From positions 992,001 to 1,056,000 of the forward strand of contig CAWAPS010000002.1 of the NCBI GenBank assembly GCA_963783945.1: a stretch of DNA of 64,000 nucleotides, written 5' to 3'. The notes below the pieces were generated by a model that saw only the letters and a program-made list of their open reading frames with translations, was not told where the DNA came from and ran no database searches. Below, piece after piece: positions 33,394-41,825 of this stretch. Numbering within the stretch: the first letter of the stretch is position 1; each line of letters begins with the position of its first letter. A program made the position numbers and the translations under genes. This stretch comes from CAWAPS01 sp963783945. Its GTDB lineage: Bacteria > Actinomycetota > Acidimicrobiia > Acidimicrobiales > Palsa-688.

Positions 33394-34698
33394 ATGGAAC
33401 CCGTGAGCACTACCCAGCTCGCCGATGTGTGGCAGGCCCGCCTCGATCATTGGGGTCGGCTCCTGCTGCTTCCTCTCCTGGCCGCGGCCACCGGGCTGGC
33501 CGCCATGTCCGTGGCCGGAGGGTATGGCACCTGGTCCCGCTTCGACCGGGGCCTGGTCGTGGTCTCGGCGGCCGCCGCCTGGTCAGCGATGCACGCTTGC
33601 CGCCCCCGGCCGGCCGCCACCGAGCGGGCCCGGGCGGCGACCGTGGCTATCCACATCACCCTCGCCGGCCTTCTGGTGTGGGTGAACCCCTGGTACGGGG
33701 TGTTCGCCTTCTCCGGGTACTTCTTCGCCGATGACCTCCGGGGGCGTTGGCGGTGGGCCGGCTTTGTCGCCACTGCCTTGGTTCTCGCCGGCGCCCAGGC
33801 CGGCGGCTACCCGACTGACTGGTCGAGCCACACCGTGATCTACGTGGTCATGGTCGCCGTCAACCTGGTCGCCGTGTCCGGTTTCATCACCCTCACCAAC
33901 CGGGTGCTGGACCAGAACCAGCAGCGCGGACTGATGATCGACCAGCTCGCCGACGCCAACCGAAAGCTGGAGGCCACGATGGCCGAGAACGCCGGCCTCC
34001 ACGCCCAGCTCCTCGTCCAGGCCCGCGAGGCGGGCGTCGTCGAGGAACGCCAACGCCTGGCGGGCGAGATCCACGACACCTTGGCCCAGGGCCTGGCCGG
34101 GATCGTCGCCCAACTCGAAGCCGCCGAACAAGCCCGTGGCCGCCCGGTTGAGCTGTCCCGCCACCTGACTCAGGCCCGCGCCCTCGCCCGTTCGAGCCTG
34201 ACCGAGGCCCGCCGGTCCGTTCGGGCCCTGCGACCCGAACAGCTCGAGCGCGCCAGTTTGTCGGAAGCGATCGATGAGCTCACCCGCGCCTGGTCCGCCC
34301 GCTCGAGCGTGCCGGTCGATGTCGAGACTACCGGCACACCAACCCCGCTCGACCCAGCGATCGAAGCGGCCATCTTCCGGGCCTCCCAAGAGGCCCTGTC
34401 GAACGTCGCCAAACACGCCGCCGCCTCACGGGTCCACCTCACCCTCACCTACCTCCACGACGCTCTGCTCCTCGACGTCGCCGACAACGGCTCCGGCTTC
34501 GACCCCGCAGCACACACCCACGGCTACGGCCTCGTCGGGATGCGCAAGCGCCTCGCCGGAGTAGCCGGACACGTCACCGTCGAATCCGCCCCTGGCGCCG
34601 GCACCACCCTCAACGCCGCGGTGCCACTCGCCAAACGACAAGACGTCCTCGCTCCCCATAGCCCCGCTGACGACCGACAGGTCAGGGCGACTCCGTGA
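33394..34698 (+). CDS. Sensor histidine kinase (HisKA_3 type)
   Basis: A 434-residue membrane kinase. Helices at about 25-45, 55-68, 85-98, 120-135 and 148-165 form the sensor; the dimerisation region RQRLAGEIHDTLAQGLAGIV has His227; the HATPase has SQEALSNVAKHAAASRVHLT, DNGSGFDP and YGLVGMRKRLAG. ATG 33394 is chosen; a GTG at 33403 is an alternative. It is coupled to the response regulator by a GTGA overlap at 34695-34698. The pattern ABC pair plus kinase plus regulator suggests self-control of the exporter. Confidence 0.92.
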   Translation: MEPVSTTQLADVWQARLDHWGRLLLLPLLAAATGLAAMSVAGGYGTWSRFDRGLVVVSAAAAWSAMHACRPRPAATERARAATVAIHITLAGLLVWVNPWYGVFAFSGYFFADDLRGRWRWAGFVATALVLAGAQAGGYPTDWSSHTVIYVVMVAVNLVAVSGFITLTNRVLDQNQQRGLMIDQLADANRKLEATMAENAGLHAQLLVQAREAGVVEERQRLAGEIHDTLAQGLAGIVAQLEAAEQARGRPVELSRHLTQARALARSSLTEARRSVRALRPEQLERASLSEAIDELTRAWSARSSVPVDVETTGTPTPLDPAIEAAIFRASQEALSNVAKHAAASRVHLTLTYLHDALLLDVADNGSGFDPAAHTHGYGLVGMRKRLAGVAGHVTVESAPGAGTTLNAAVPLAKRQDVLAPHSPADDRQVRATP

Positions 34699-35321
34699 GT
34701 CCCATCCGGATCCTCGTCGTCGACGACCACCCGATCGTCCGCGACGGCATCCGCGGCGTCTTTGCCGGCGACGACGATTTCGAGGTCGTCGGCGAGGCCG
34801 GCGACGGCGCCGACGCCGTGCGCCAAACCGCCCAGCTCGACCCCGACGTCGTTCTCATGGACCTGCGCATGCCCACCATGGGCGGCGTCGAAGCTATCCA
34901 GCAGCTCCGGGAACTCAAGCATCCAGCCCGCGTGCTCGTCCTCACCACCTACGACTCCGACCGCGACGTCCTCCCCGCCGTCGAAGCCGGCGCCACCGGC
35001 TACCTTTTGAAAGACGCTCCCCGAGACGAGCTCATCCGAGCAGTTCGAGCGGCCCACGCCGGCCAATCCGTCCTCTCCCCCGCCGTGGCCGGAACCCTCA
35101 TGGAACGGTTCGGTGACCACAACCTCGGGGCTCTCAGCCCACGAGAGCTCGAGGTTATCCGCCTCGTCGCCGGCGGAGCGACCAACCGGGCCGTCGCTCG
35201 CCAGCTGTTCGTCAGCGAAGCCACCGTCAAGACCCACCTCCTCCACCTCTACGACAAACTCGGCGTCCGCGACCGCGCCGCTGCGGTCGCCGTGGCCTAC
35301 GAACGAGGGCTTCTGGGCTGA
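34695..35321 (+). CDS. NarL/FixJ-family response regulator
   Basis: A 208-residue regulator: receiver with Asp10-Asp11 and phospho-Asp56 in VVLMDLRMP, the LLKDAP lysine loop, and a LuxR helix-turn-helix (LSPRELEVIRLVAGGATNRA, SEATVKTHLLHLYDKLG). It overlaps the kinase stop by four bases. It is the likely regulator of the upstream ABC exporter and possibly of the 20-bp palindrome at 31514. Confidence 0.92.
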   Translation: MSPIRILVVDDHPIVRDGIRGVFAGDDDFEVVGEAGDGADAVRQTAQLDPDVVLMDLRMPTMGGVEAIQQLRELKHPARVLVLTTYDSDRDVLPAVEAGATGYLLKDAPRDELIRAVRAAHAGQSVLSPAVAGTLMERFGDHNLGALSPRELEVIRLVAGGATNRAVARQLFVSEATVKTHLLHLYDKLGVRDRAAAVAVAYERGLLG

Positions 35322-35355
35322 CCGAGCTCTTGCTGGTCGCCATGCTTCCTCAGCT

Positions 35356-35523
35356 ACCGTGACCGCTGGCTACTTCGTGGACCACCCGACGACCACCACC
35401 GTGGCCGCCACGGTGCACGGCTTCAACGTGGCAATGGTGTGGGGCGTGCTCGCCCTTCTCGCCGCGGCCATCCCGATCGCCCTGTTCGTCAACGCCCCAA
35501 CCCCGGCGGCAACGGCCCGATGA
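35356..35523 (+). pseudogene. C-terminal tail of an MFS exporter
   Basis: A 55-codon piece, ATVHGFNVAMVWGVLALLAA followed by IPIALFVNAP, reads like the last helix of a DHA2-type drug exporter and ends at a TGA (35523). No upstream part of that gene is present: the response regulator ends 35 bases before it in a different frame. It is a relic of a deleted transporter. Confidence 0.5.
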
Positions 35524-35679
35524 GTTGCCTACGACGTCTCGAGGTAACACGACGAAACCGCACAGCTACTCGCCGGCGGCACCCCCAGGCGAAACGGCTG
35601 GTCCGGCCCTGGCCGACCCTTGGGGGTTCAAGTCGCCGGTAAGGGGGGTCGGCTTGTCGGGTGTCGGTACCATCGCGAT

Positions 35680-35850
35680 ATGGGGACGCGGCCGGCGAGG
35701 AGCCTCGAGCCATTGGCCGAGTGCCTCCGTGATGCACCGCCGCCGACCGACGATGAGGTGACAGTCCTTTGGGACGGGCGGCGTGTCGACTCTCGTGAGG
35801 CACGTGGCACGTCGCCACCTAGCCGTGGCGCGCGGGAACGATCATTGTGA
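35680..35850 (+). pseudogene. Small broken protein, possible antitoxin-like start
   Basis: A 56-codon frame MGTRPARSLEPLAECLRDAP, then DDEVTVLWDGRRVDSREA, resembles the start of small conserved proteins in which ...TxxGxRLDSKEKVLxFL... would follow, but the expected rest is replaced by a low-complexity tail. No ribosome site is visible and the end overlaps the next gene. Probably a fragment; weak support. Confidence 0.28.
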
Positions 35851-37412
35851 GGAGAGGGACGCTCACCGCGGCAGTAGGAATCCTGGCGGTGGTCTGCTCC
35901 TCCTGTGCTGGGTCGTCCCACGGCTCTGCGGCTGGTCGTCCCGGCACAACCCTGCTCGGTCCCAGCGGAACGAGCTCAGGCTCGGTGTCCTCGCCGTCGC
36001 CGCCGATCAGTTCGGGCACGTCGCCGACCACCTCGCCGGCGGGCGCGAGGCCCGTGCCTGGAGCCTCCGGCTTCGGGGCCAACTGGACGACCTACCACGG
36101 GGATGCTGAGGCGACCGGAGGAGCTGCGGACACGAAGCTGTTGCCGTCGCGACGGGCCTGGACCTCGCCGGTCTTGGACGGGCAGCTGTATGGCGAGCCG
36201 CTGGTCGCCGACGGCCGCATCGTCGCCGCCACCGAGAATGACACGGTCTACGTGATGGCCGCCGACAGCGGGCACATCTTGTGGTCCCGCCATCTGGCCG
36301 ACCCCGTGCCCTCGGGTGACCTGCCTTGCGGCGACATCTCGCCCGAGGTCGGCATTACCGGCACCCCGGTGATCGACTCGACGCGCCACGAGATCTTCGT
36401 CGACGCGGACACACTGATAACGGGGCCGTCTTCGTCTGGTGGCGTGGAAGCGTCGCACCGCCTATTCGGGCTCGACCTGTTCACCGGCCAGGTCGAACTA
36501 GACGAGCCGGCCATGCCGAACGCCGGCGAAGATCAGCTGGCGCAGCTGCAGCGGCCTGGGCTGGCGCTCGATGGCGGTTTCGTGGTCATCGCCTACGGTC
36601 AGAACACCGGCGACTGTCCCGGCCCCAACGGTCCGGCCCACGGCTTCGTCGTGGCCATCCCCGAGACGGGAGGACCGCTGCACTATTTCCAGATCGGCCA
36701 CGGCTCGGATCGGGGCGCGGTGTGGATGGGCGGCAGCTCTCCGGTCGTCGACCCGCAGGGGAACGTCTACGTGGCGAGCGCCGACGGCTACGACCTCGGC
36801 GCCGGTCAGCCCTACGACGACAGCGACGCGGTGCTCGAGCTGTCGCCGACCATGCACCTTGAGTCGATCTTCTACCCCAAGGACTGGCAGAAGCTCAGCG
36901 CCGACGACCTCGACCTCGGGACCGGGGACCCCGTGCTCGTGGACGGTTTCGTGTTCCAGGTCGGCAAGACCGACATCGCCTATCTGCTGCGTCAGGGACA
37001 CCTCGGCGGCGAGGAGGGCGAGGTCGCATCGCTCTCGACGTGCCGCGGCAACCCCGACGGCGGACGGGCGGTTGAGGGCTCGATCGTCTACGTGCCCTGC
37101 CCGAACGGTGTGACCGCGATCAAGGTGTCGACGAAGGCCCCGTACCTGAAACAGCTGTGGACCGACAACGACGGCGCCGGAGGCGGACCGATCATCGCCG
37201 ATGGGCTGGTCTGGACGATTGGAAGCGACAACGCGGTACACGGCCTCAACCCGGCCAACGGCCAAGAGGTGGTCTCGATCCCCTTCGGCAGTTCCGCCAA
37301 CCACTTCCCGACGCCGTCGGTCGGCGATGGCCTGCTGCTCCTTCCGGGCGCCAACCAGGTCTTCGCTTTCATGGGTCCCGCCGGGCTGCCGCCCTCGCCC
37401 CCCGCCAAGTGA
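35847..37412 (+). CDS. Secreted PQQ-like beta-propeller protein
   Basis: A 521-residue protein. The N-terminus (RGTLTAAVGILAVVCSSCAG) is a hydrophobic export signal, probably a lipoprotein with the Cys near residue 17-20, followed by a Ser/Pro linker. The body has repeating beta-propeller strands with WTSPVLDGQLYGEPLVADGR, VYVMAADSGHILWSRHLADP and FGLDLFTGQVELDEPAMPNA, as in PQQ-binding-like repeats. Such proteins are cell-surface or extracellular binding scaffolds or dehydrogenases; no catalytic residue is certain. GTG 35847 has no clear ribosome site. A strong hairpin follows 50 bases after its stop. Confidence 0.8.
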   Translation: MRRGTLTAAVGILAVVCSSCAGSSHGSAAGRPGTTLLGPSGTSSGSVSSPSPPISSGTSPTTSPAGARPVPGASGFGANWTTYHGDAEATGGAADTKLLPSRRAWTSPVLDGQLYGEPLVADGRIVAATENDTVYVMAADSGHILWSRHLADPVPSGDLPCGDISPEVGITGTPVIDSTRHEIFVDADTLITGPSSSGGVEASHRLFGLDLFTGQVELDEPAMPNAGEDQLAQLQRPGLALDGGFVVIAYGQNTGDCPGPNGPAHGFVVAIPETGGPLHYFQIGHGSDRGAVWMGGSSPVVDPQGNVYVASADGYDLGAGQPYDDSDAVLELSPTMHLESIFYPKDWQKLSADDLDLGTGDPVLVDGFVFQVGKTDIAYLLRQGHLGGEEGEVASLSTCRGNPDGGRAVEGSIVYVPCPNGVTAIKVSTKAPYLKQLWTDNDGAGGGPIIADGLVWTIGSDNAVHGLNPANGQEVVSIPFGSSANHFPTPSVGDGLLLLPGANQVFAFMGPAGLPPSPPAK

Positions 37413-37464
37413 GTCGTGCCGCTCGCGGTGCGCTCCGAGCTTGACCGCCGCTTGCTCGTCGACC

Positions 37465-37499
37465 GCTGGAGAGTTTGGGCCGCACCAAAACTCTCCAGC
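37465..37499. terminator. Strong hairpin after the PQQ-like gene
   Basis: GCTGGAGAGTTT and AAACTCTCCAGC form a perfect 12-bp stem, extended by TGG/CCA with a one-base bulge, around a short GGCCGCA loop. It begins 53 bases after the PQQ-like gene stop. No T-run follows, so it is an imperfect intrinsic terminator; it may act for the convergent small membrane gene too. Confidence 0.55.
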
Positions 37500-37658
37500 A
37501 CACGCAATCGAACCTCGCTCTATCGGTGTCGTGGAGCAATGTGGCGGAGTTCGAAGGCGATAGAGAAGAAGATCAAACGTTGCTCTGGTCCCTGATTGTC
37601 CAGGCTGTCCGCTCGGAGGTTGTGCCGAATGCGAGCAGCGGTGCCGACCCCTGGCGGC

Positions 37659-37877
37659 CTAACGAAGGGCTCTCAGGCGCGTTCTCACCACAAAGAGGTA
37701 GACGCCGGCAACGACAGCGCCGACAAGGCCAAGAACGAGCCAGCCAAGGCCGGTGGCCAAGCCCCAGCCCAGCTTTCGGTTCCGGGTCATCACATAGCTC
37801 GGCTGACGGACGATATCGACAATCGCCCATATCACGATGATTAGTGATGCGATATAGACCAGCGAGACGACGGACAC
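37659..37877 (-). CDS. Small two-helix membrane protein (PLDc_N-like)
   Basis: A 72-residue protein with two membrane helices: SVVSLVYIASLIIVIWAIVD and then LGWLVLGLVGAVVAGVYLFV, joined by a basic loop VRQPSYVMTRNRKLGWG. This matches the PLDc_N (cardiolipin synthase N-terminal-like) small-protein family, usually of unknown function in the cell envelope. The ATG at 37877 fits; an AGGGAGG-like site lies just upstream. Confidence 0.75.
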   Translation of the reverse strand: MSVVSLVYIASLIIVIWAIVDIVRQPSYVMTRNRKLGWGLATGLGWLVLGLVGAVVAGVYLFVVRTRLRALR

Positions 37878-38424
37878 GCAGAACCTCCCTGTTCACCTGG
37901 GAGCTCGTGGTAGCAGATCTGCCTCGGGGTGGCCAGGCGCAAGCAATCATCAAAGTATCGACGAATAGGGAAGGATCGGGTCGTCTCGGGCGGCTTTTAT
38001 CGAAGATTTAGGGACTAATGACACTAAATTTAGGAACCAAACCTCGATTCCTCACTGAGACGCATGCCGTGACGAGCGCATATGCGCGGCCTCACCCGAC
38101 GAGCGGTCGGAGGCTGGTGACGGAGGAGGCGCGATCGGGGTCGATCCCACTGCCAGATAGTCAGCGATGTGGGCGAGCACTTCGCGGGGCACGGTTTCGG
38201 GGGCGTTGCGGTCGGCGAGGTTCTCATAGTCGGCGATGACCACCAGGACCTCCACTCCGAGATTCTGAAGGAGCACCCGGTTGGCCAGTGTCCCCCAAGA
38301 AATGGCCGACAGGCAATGGTCCGGTCGGCCGATCACCGATGAATACCCGGAACGGTTCCGGAGCGGCCGCGATCGCTGTCTCCAATGGGCGCTTCGCTTC
38401 GCCGCGGCAGCTCCGGACCGGGTA
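37878..38424. other. Gene-poor region with an unassigned minus-strand frame
   Basis: A minus-strand frame covering 38052-38424 contains LLQNLGVEVLVVIADYENLA and REVLAHIADYLAVG, which look protein-like (perhaps an enzyme tail), but its two ends are frame-noise. It may be a decayed gene; I cannot name it. No RNA gene or repeat is seen. Confidence 0.4.
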
Positions 38425-39150
38425 CTACGGGTTGGCGCCACGAATGGTCTCTCCTGAACTGGGGACTCCAGAGTCGGATGGGCGCCGTCGAGCTGGTGCC
38501 GGGGCGCTGTTGGGACGGCGGGCTCGCGGTTTCGTCTTGGGGAGCTGTTGTCGGACCCCATCAATCAGTAACTGGAGGCCGAAGGCGAAGCGCTCGGAGG
38601 GATCGGCGGCTATGACTGAGCTGAGGGCTTGGGTGTACAGGGAATCGTATTGAGGAGTTCGGGCGACGCGGGTTTGCCAGTCGTCGCCTTGCTGGACGAG
38701 TTCTCGTTGGGCCTGTTCCTCGATGGTGTGGCCGAGTACGTAGTACATGGCGGCGAAGGCGATCCACCCGGACTTGTCGACGGGGATGCCGGCCGCGCAG
38801 AGCACGTCCACGGCGGCGCTGCCGGCGGCGTTGGTGTTCGGTTCGTTGACGAAGGTTCCTGCGACCACTCGGGCTCCGTCGCGATGGGCGAGCAGGGCGG
38901 CGCGGAATCGTTGCGCGAGGACCGTGAGTTGCTGGTCCCACGGTCCTTCAGGTAGGGAGTGTGCGACGCCTTCGAGCAGTCTTTCCGCCATGGCGTCGAG
39001 CAGGGCTTCCTTGCTCGGGTAGTGACGGTAGAGGGCGCCGGCTTGCACGTTGAGGGCGGCTCCGAGTTTGCGCATGGTGAGCCCGTCGAGTCCTTCGGTG
39101 TCGAGGAGCGCCAAGGCTCCGTCCACCACGTTGGTTTTCCGTAGCAGCAC
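38425..39150 (-). CDS. TetR-family transcriptional regulator
   Basis: A 241-residue TetR protein: LLRKTNVVDGALALLDTEGL, LTMRKLGAALNVQAGALYRH and YPSKEALLDAMAERLLEGVA give the DNA-binding domain, followed by an all-helical ligand domain. The GTG at 39150 is preferred because AGAGAGGAA precedes it by about eight bases; ATG 39174 is the alternative. A C-terminal tail of about 35 residues is arginine/proline rich. It is divergent from the cupin-exporter operon, and three tandem palindromes in the gap match a TetR site, so it surely controls both sides. Confidence 0.9.
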   Translation of the reverse strand: MLLRKTNVVDGALALLDTEGLDGLTMRKLGAALNVQAGALYRHYPSKEALLDAMAERLLEGVAHSLPEGPWDQQLTVLAQRFRAALLAHRDGARVVAGTFVNEPNTNAAGSAAVDVLCAAGIPVDKSGWIAFAAMYYVLGHTIEEQAQRELVQQGDDWQTRVARTPQYDSLYTQALSSVIAADPSERFAFGLQLLIDGVRQQLPKTKPRARRPNSAPAPARRRPSDSGVPSSGETIRGANP

Positions 39151-39190
39151 TGTCGATTCCTCTCTTGACAGCATTTACCTTAGCACGTAC

Positions 39191-39239
39191 TGTGAACGTT
39201 GATCACAGTGAACATTGGTCACAGTGAACATTGTTCACA
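39191..39239. promoter_or_regulatory. Triple tandem TetR operator
   Basis: Three contiguous 17-base dyads repeat every 16 bases: TGTGAACGTTGATCACA (39191-39207), AGTGAACATTGGTCACA (39207-39223) and AGTGAACATTGTTCACA (39223-39239). Each joins GTGAAC to its complement GTTCAC or a close variant; the third is almost a perfect palindrome. They lie between the divergent TetR and cupin genes, 20 bases before the cupin ATG, covering both promoters. Confidence 0.8.
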
Positions 39240-39259
39240 ATCAGCAAGGAGATCCAGTC

Positions 39260-39649
39260 ATGACTATGACCCTCATCGATCTGTTCGCCCCCGCCGGCCT
39301 GCGACTGCACGAGGGCGGAACCATCGAGGTCGAGATACCTCCCCGGATGTCGGGCGACCAGGACGGCTGGGTGGTGGCCTGCTATCACGCCGCCTCCGAC
39401 CAGGACGTGCACGGCGACTACTGGGAGATCCACCCGTCCGGCCAAGAGGTGGTCAGTGTCCTGTCGGGTCGGGCGCGGCTGGTGCTGCGGGCCGAGGCAG
39501 GCCAGGCGCGGGCCGAAACCGTGACGCTGACGGCGGGGACCGCGGTCATCGTGCCACGCAACCGGTGGCACCGCCTGGAAGTCGACGGACCGACCGACCT
39601 GCAGGCCATGACCCCTCGCCACGGGACCCGGCTGGAGCCACGATCATGA
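39260..39649 (+). CDS. Cupin-domain protein
   Basis: A 129-residue single cupin: DYWEIHPSGQEVVSVLSGRA is cupin motif 1 and VIVPRNRWHRLEV motif 2, which together hold a metal in a beta-barrel. It may bind the exporter substrate or act as an enzyme. The open frame begins at 39215, but ATG 39260 follows AAGGAG (39246-39251) and avoids the operator. It overlaps the MFS start (ATGA), so this is the first gene of the TetR-controlled operon. Confidence 0.85.
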   Translation: MTMTLIDLFAPAGLRLHEGGTIEVEIPPRMSGDQDGWVVACYHAASDQDVHGDYWEIHPSGQEVVSVLSGRARLVLRAEAGQARAETVTLTAGTAVIVPRNRWHRLEVDGPTDLQAMTPRHGTRLEPRS

Positions 39650-41143
39650 CCGCCCCGTCGACGACAATTCCGGCCCGCGACACGCTCCCGGGCCACGCGG
39701 TCTCGGGATACCCTTCCCCGAGCCAATCGCCCAGCCCGACGTCAGGGCGAGCCGGCCTGGCGCTGGCCGCGGCCTGCGTCTGCCAGCTGATGGTGGTACT
39801 CGACATCAGCGTCGTGAACGTGGCGCTGCCCGATATCGGCCGATCCCTCGGTTTCAGCTCGAGTTCACTGTCGTGGGTGGTCAGTGCCTACACCCTGACC
39901 TTCGGTGGCCTGCTGTTGCTGGGTGGACGGATCGCCGATCTGATCGGCCACCGGCGCACCATGCTCGCCGCGCTGGCCCTGTTCGGTGTCGCCTCCGTCC
40001 TCGGCGGCCTCACCCACAGCCCCGGGCAGCTCATCGCCGCCCGAGCCGCCCAGGGGATGACGGCGGCCGTACTGTCCCCACTGACACTGACCGTGATCAT
40101 GGTAAGCGTCCCTGAGGGTCCCCAACGGCGCCGGGCGTTGGCCACCTGGGGTATGGTCGCCACCGGCGGAAGCGCGCTCGGCGTGCTGCTGAGCGGTCTG
40201 TTGACCCAATACCTCGACTGGCGCTGGGTGCTGTTCGTCAACGTGCCCTTCGTGCTCGTCGCGGCCACGCTCGCCCTCATCGCGGTCCGCGATCTGAGGA
40301 TCTCGAAGCGGGTCCGGCTCGACGTCGTCGGCGCCATCTTGGCGACGGCCTCGACCACGCTGCTCGCCTACGGATGCATACACGCCGGAGAACACGCCTG
40401 GGACAACGACGGTGACCGTCTCGGCACTGGGAGGCGCCATCCTGTCCGGGCTGGCCTTCGTCGGCTGGCAGCTGCGGGCAGATGCTCCGCTGATCCGGCT
40501 GTCGGTACTGCGAACCCGCGCCGTTTGGGTCGCGACCGTCATCATCGCCTTCATCGGCACAGCTACCGTCGCCGGCTTCTACTTCGCCTCGCTGTCCCTG
40601 CAGAACGTGCTGCGCTACGACCCGGTCACCACCGGTCTGGCCTTCCTGCCCTTCTGTGCCGGCCTGGCCGCGGCGACCATGGCCAGCTCGGGCCTGGTCG
40701 AGCGGTTCGGACCCCGCATCGTCTTGACGGTCGGGTTGACCGTCGCCGCCGTGGGCATGCTGGGCTTCACCCGCTTGCACGTCGGGGCCGGGTACCCCAT
40801 CTTCCTCCTTGCCTCCATTCCGGCGTCGATAGGCCTGGGAGCCTGCATCGCGCCCACACTGTCACTCGGCACGACCGGCGCCCTGCGCCGCGAGGCCGGC
40901 ATGGTCAGCGGCCTGCTCAACACCAGCCGGCAGGTTGGCGGCAGCCTCGCCCTGGCCGTATTGACCACCGTCGCCAGCCGCGCCAGCCACCACGCCGGTC
41001 AGGACCTCCACGCGCTCGCCCACGGGTACAGCACCGCATTCCTGCTCAGCGGCGTGCTCCTCCTCGCCGCGGCCGCCGTCGCCGGGCTCTTTGTGCCCGG
41101 TCGCGGAACACCGGCCCCGAAAGGTCAGCCGGAGTCGGGTTAG
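39646..41143 (+). pseudogene. MFS drug-exporter, DHA2 family, frameshifted
   Basis: Helices 1-8 are in the first frame (VCQLMVVLDISVVNVALPDI; WVVSAYTLTFGGLLLLGGRI; WRWVLFVNVPFVLVAATLAL). Near 40400-40415, after GEHAWDNDG, the frame shifts by one base and the rest, TVSALGGAILSGLAFVGWQL, on through VSGLLNTSRQVGGSLALAVL, continues to a TAG at 41143. With the shift repaired the product is 498 residues. As written, translation would stop early and yield half a transporter. It is the second gene of the TetR-operator operon. Whether the shift is real or a sequencing error cannot be told here. Confidence 0.75.
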
Positions 41144-41290
41144 TCGCGACCAAACAAACAACGGTAGGTCGCTCCTGGGTCCGGCCGCCCAGGCCCGAGC
41201 CCATCCCTGCTGCGGTGGCAGCCGCGCCGCTCCTGGTGTCAGTGAACGACCCAGTGAACACGACCCAATGCAATTGATTGGAGAGAAGAC

Positions 41291-41825
41291 ATGATGCAAG
41301 CAAAGACGGCAAACCCAGCGTTGAGCGGAGGACAACACGTACTCGACGAAGCCGCGGCCGCAGGTCACGACGTCGCCACCGTGGCACGAGACCAGAAGAA
41401 TCTGCTACCGGGTGGACGCGATTCCCAGAACGTAAGTGTGGTCATCAGCGACCTGGCGGCCCCGAGCGTTCAGACGAGTAGCCAATCCTCCGCAGACAAG
41501 TCCGAAGTCCTCGAGCACCGCACGGATCGTTCGGGCGCGCTGCGGGCTGGCGTGTTTGGCCTGAGCGACGGGCTCGTGTCCAACACCGCACTGGTCATGG
41601 GCCTCGCAGGGTCGGGTTCAGCGCACCGGGTGATCCTGTTAGCAGGAGTGGCCGGCCTGCTGGCCGGGTCCCTCTCCATGGCGGCCGGTGAGTATGTCTC
41701 TATGGCCAGCCAACGTGAGATGTACGAGCGCGAGATATCGCTCGAGGCCCAGGAGCTCGACGAGAAGCCGAAGGAGAAGCGCGAGGAGCTCGTCCGGCTC
41801 TACCAGGCCAAGGGCGTCGAGCCAG
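41291..41825 (+). pseudogene. VIT1/CCC1-type transporter, 3' truncated
   Basis: After a 75-residue hydrophilic start (MMQAKTANPALSGGQ), the frame reads HRTDRSGALRAGVFGLSDGL, then LAGVAGLLAGSLSMAAGEYV and EREISLEAQELDEKPKEKRE, the first two helices and the cytosolic metal-binding part of VIT1/CCC1 iron or manganese vacuolar-type transporters. At about 41825 the similarity stops abruptly in KGVEPAL. The rest is antisense to the convergent LuxR remnant, so the last three helices were lost. Confidence 0.7.
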
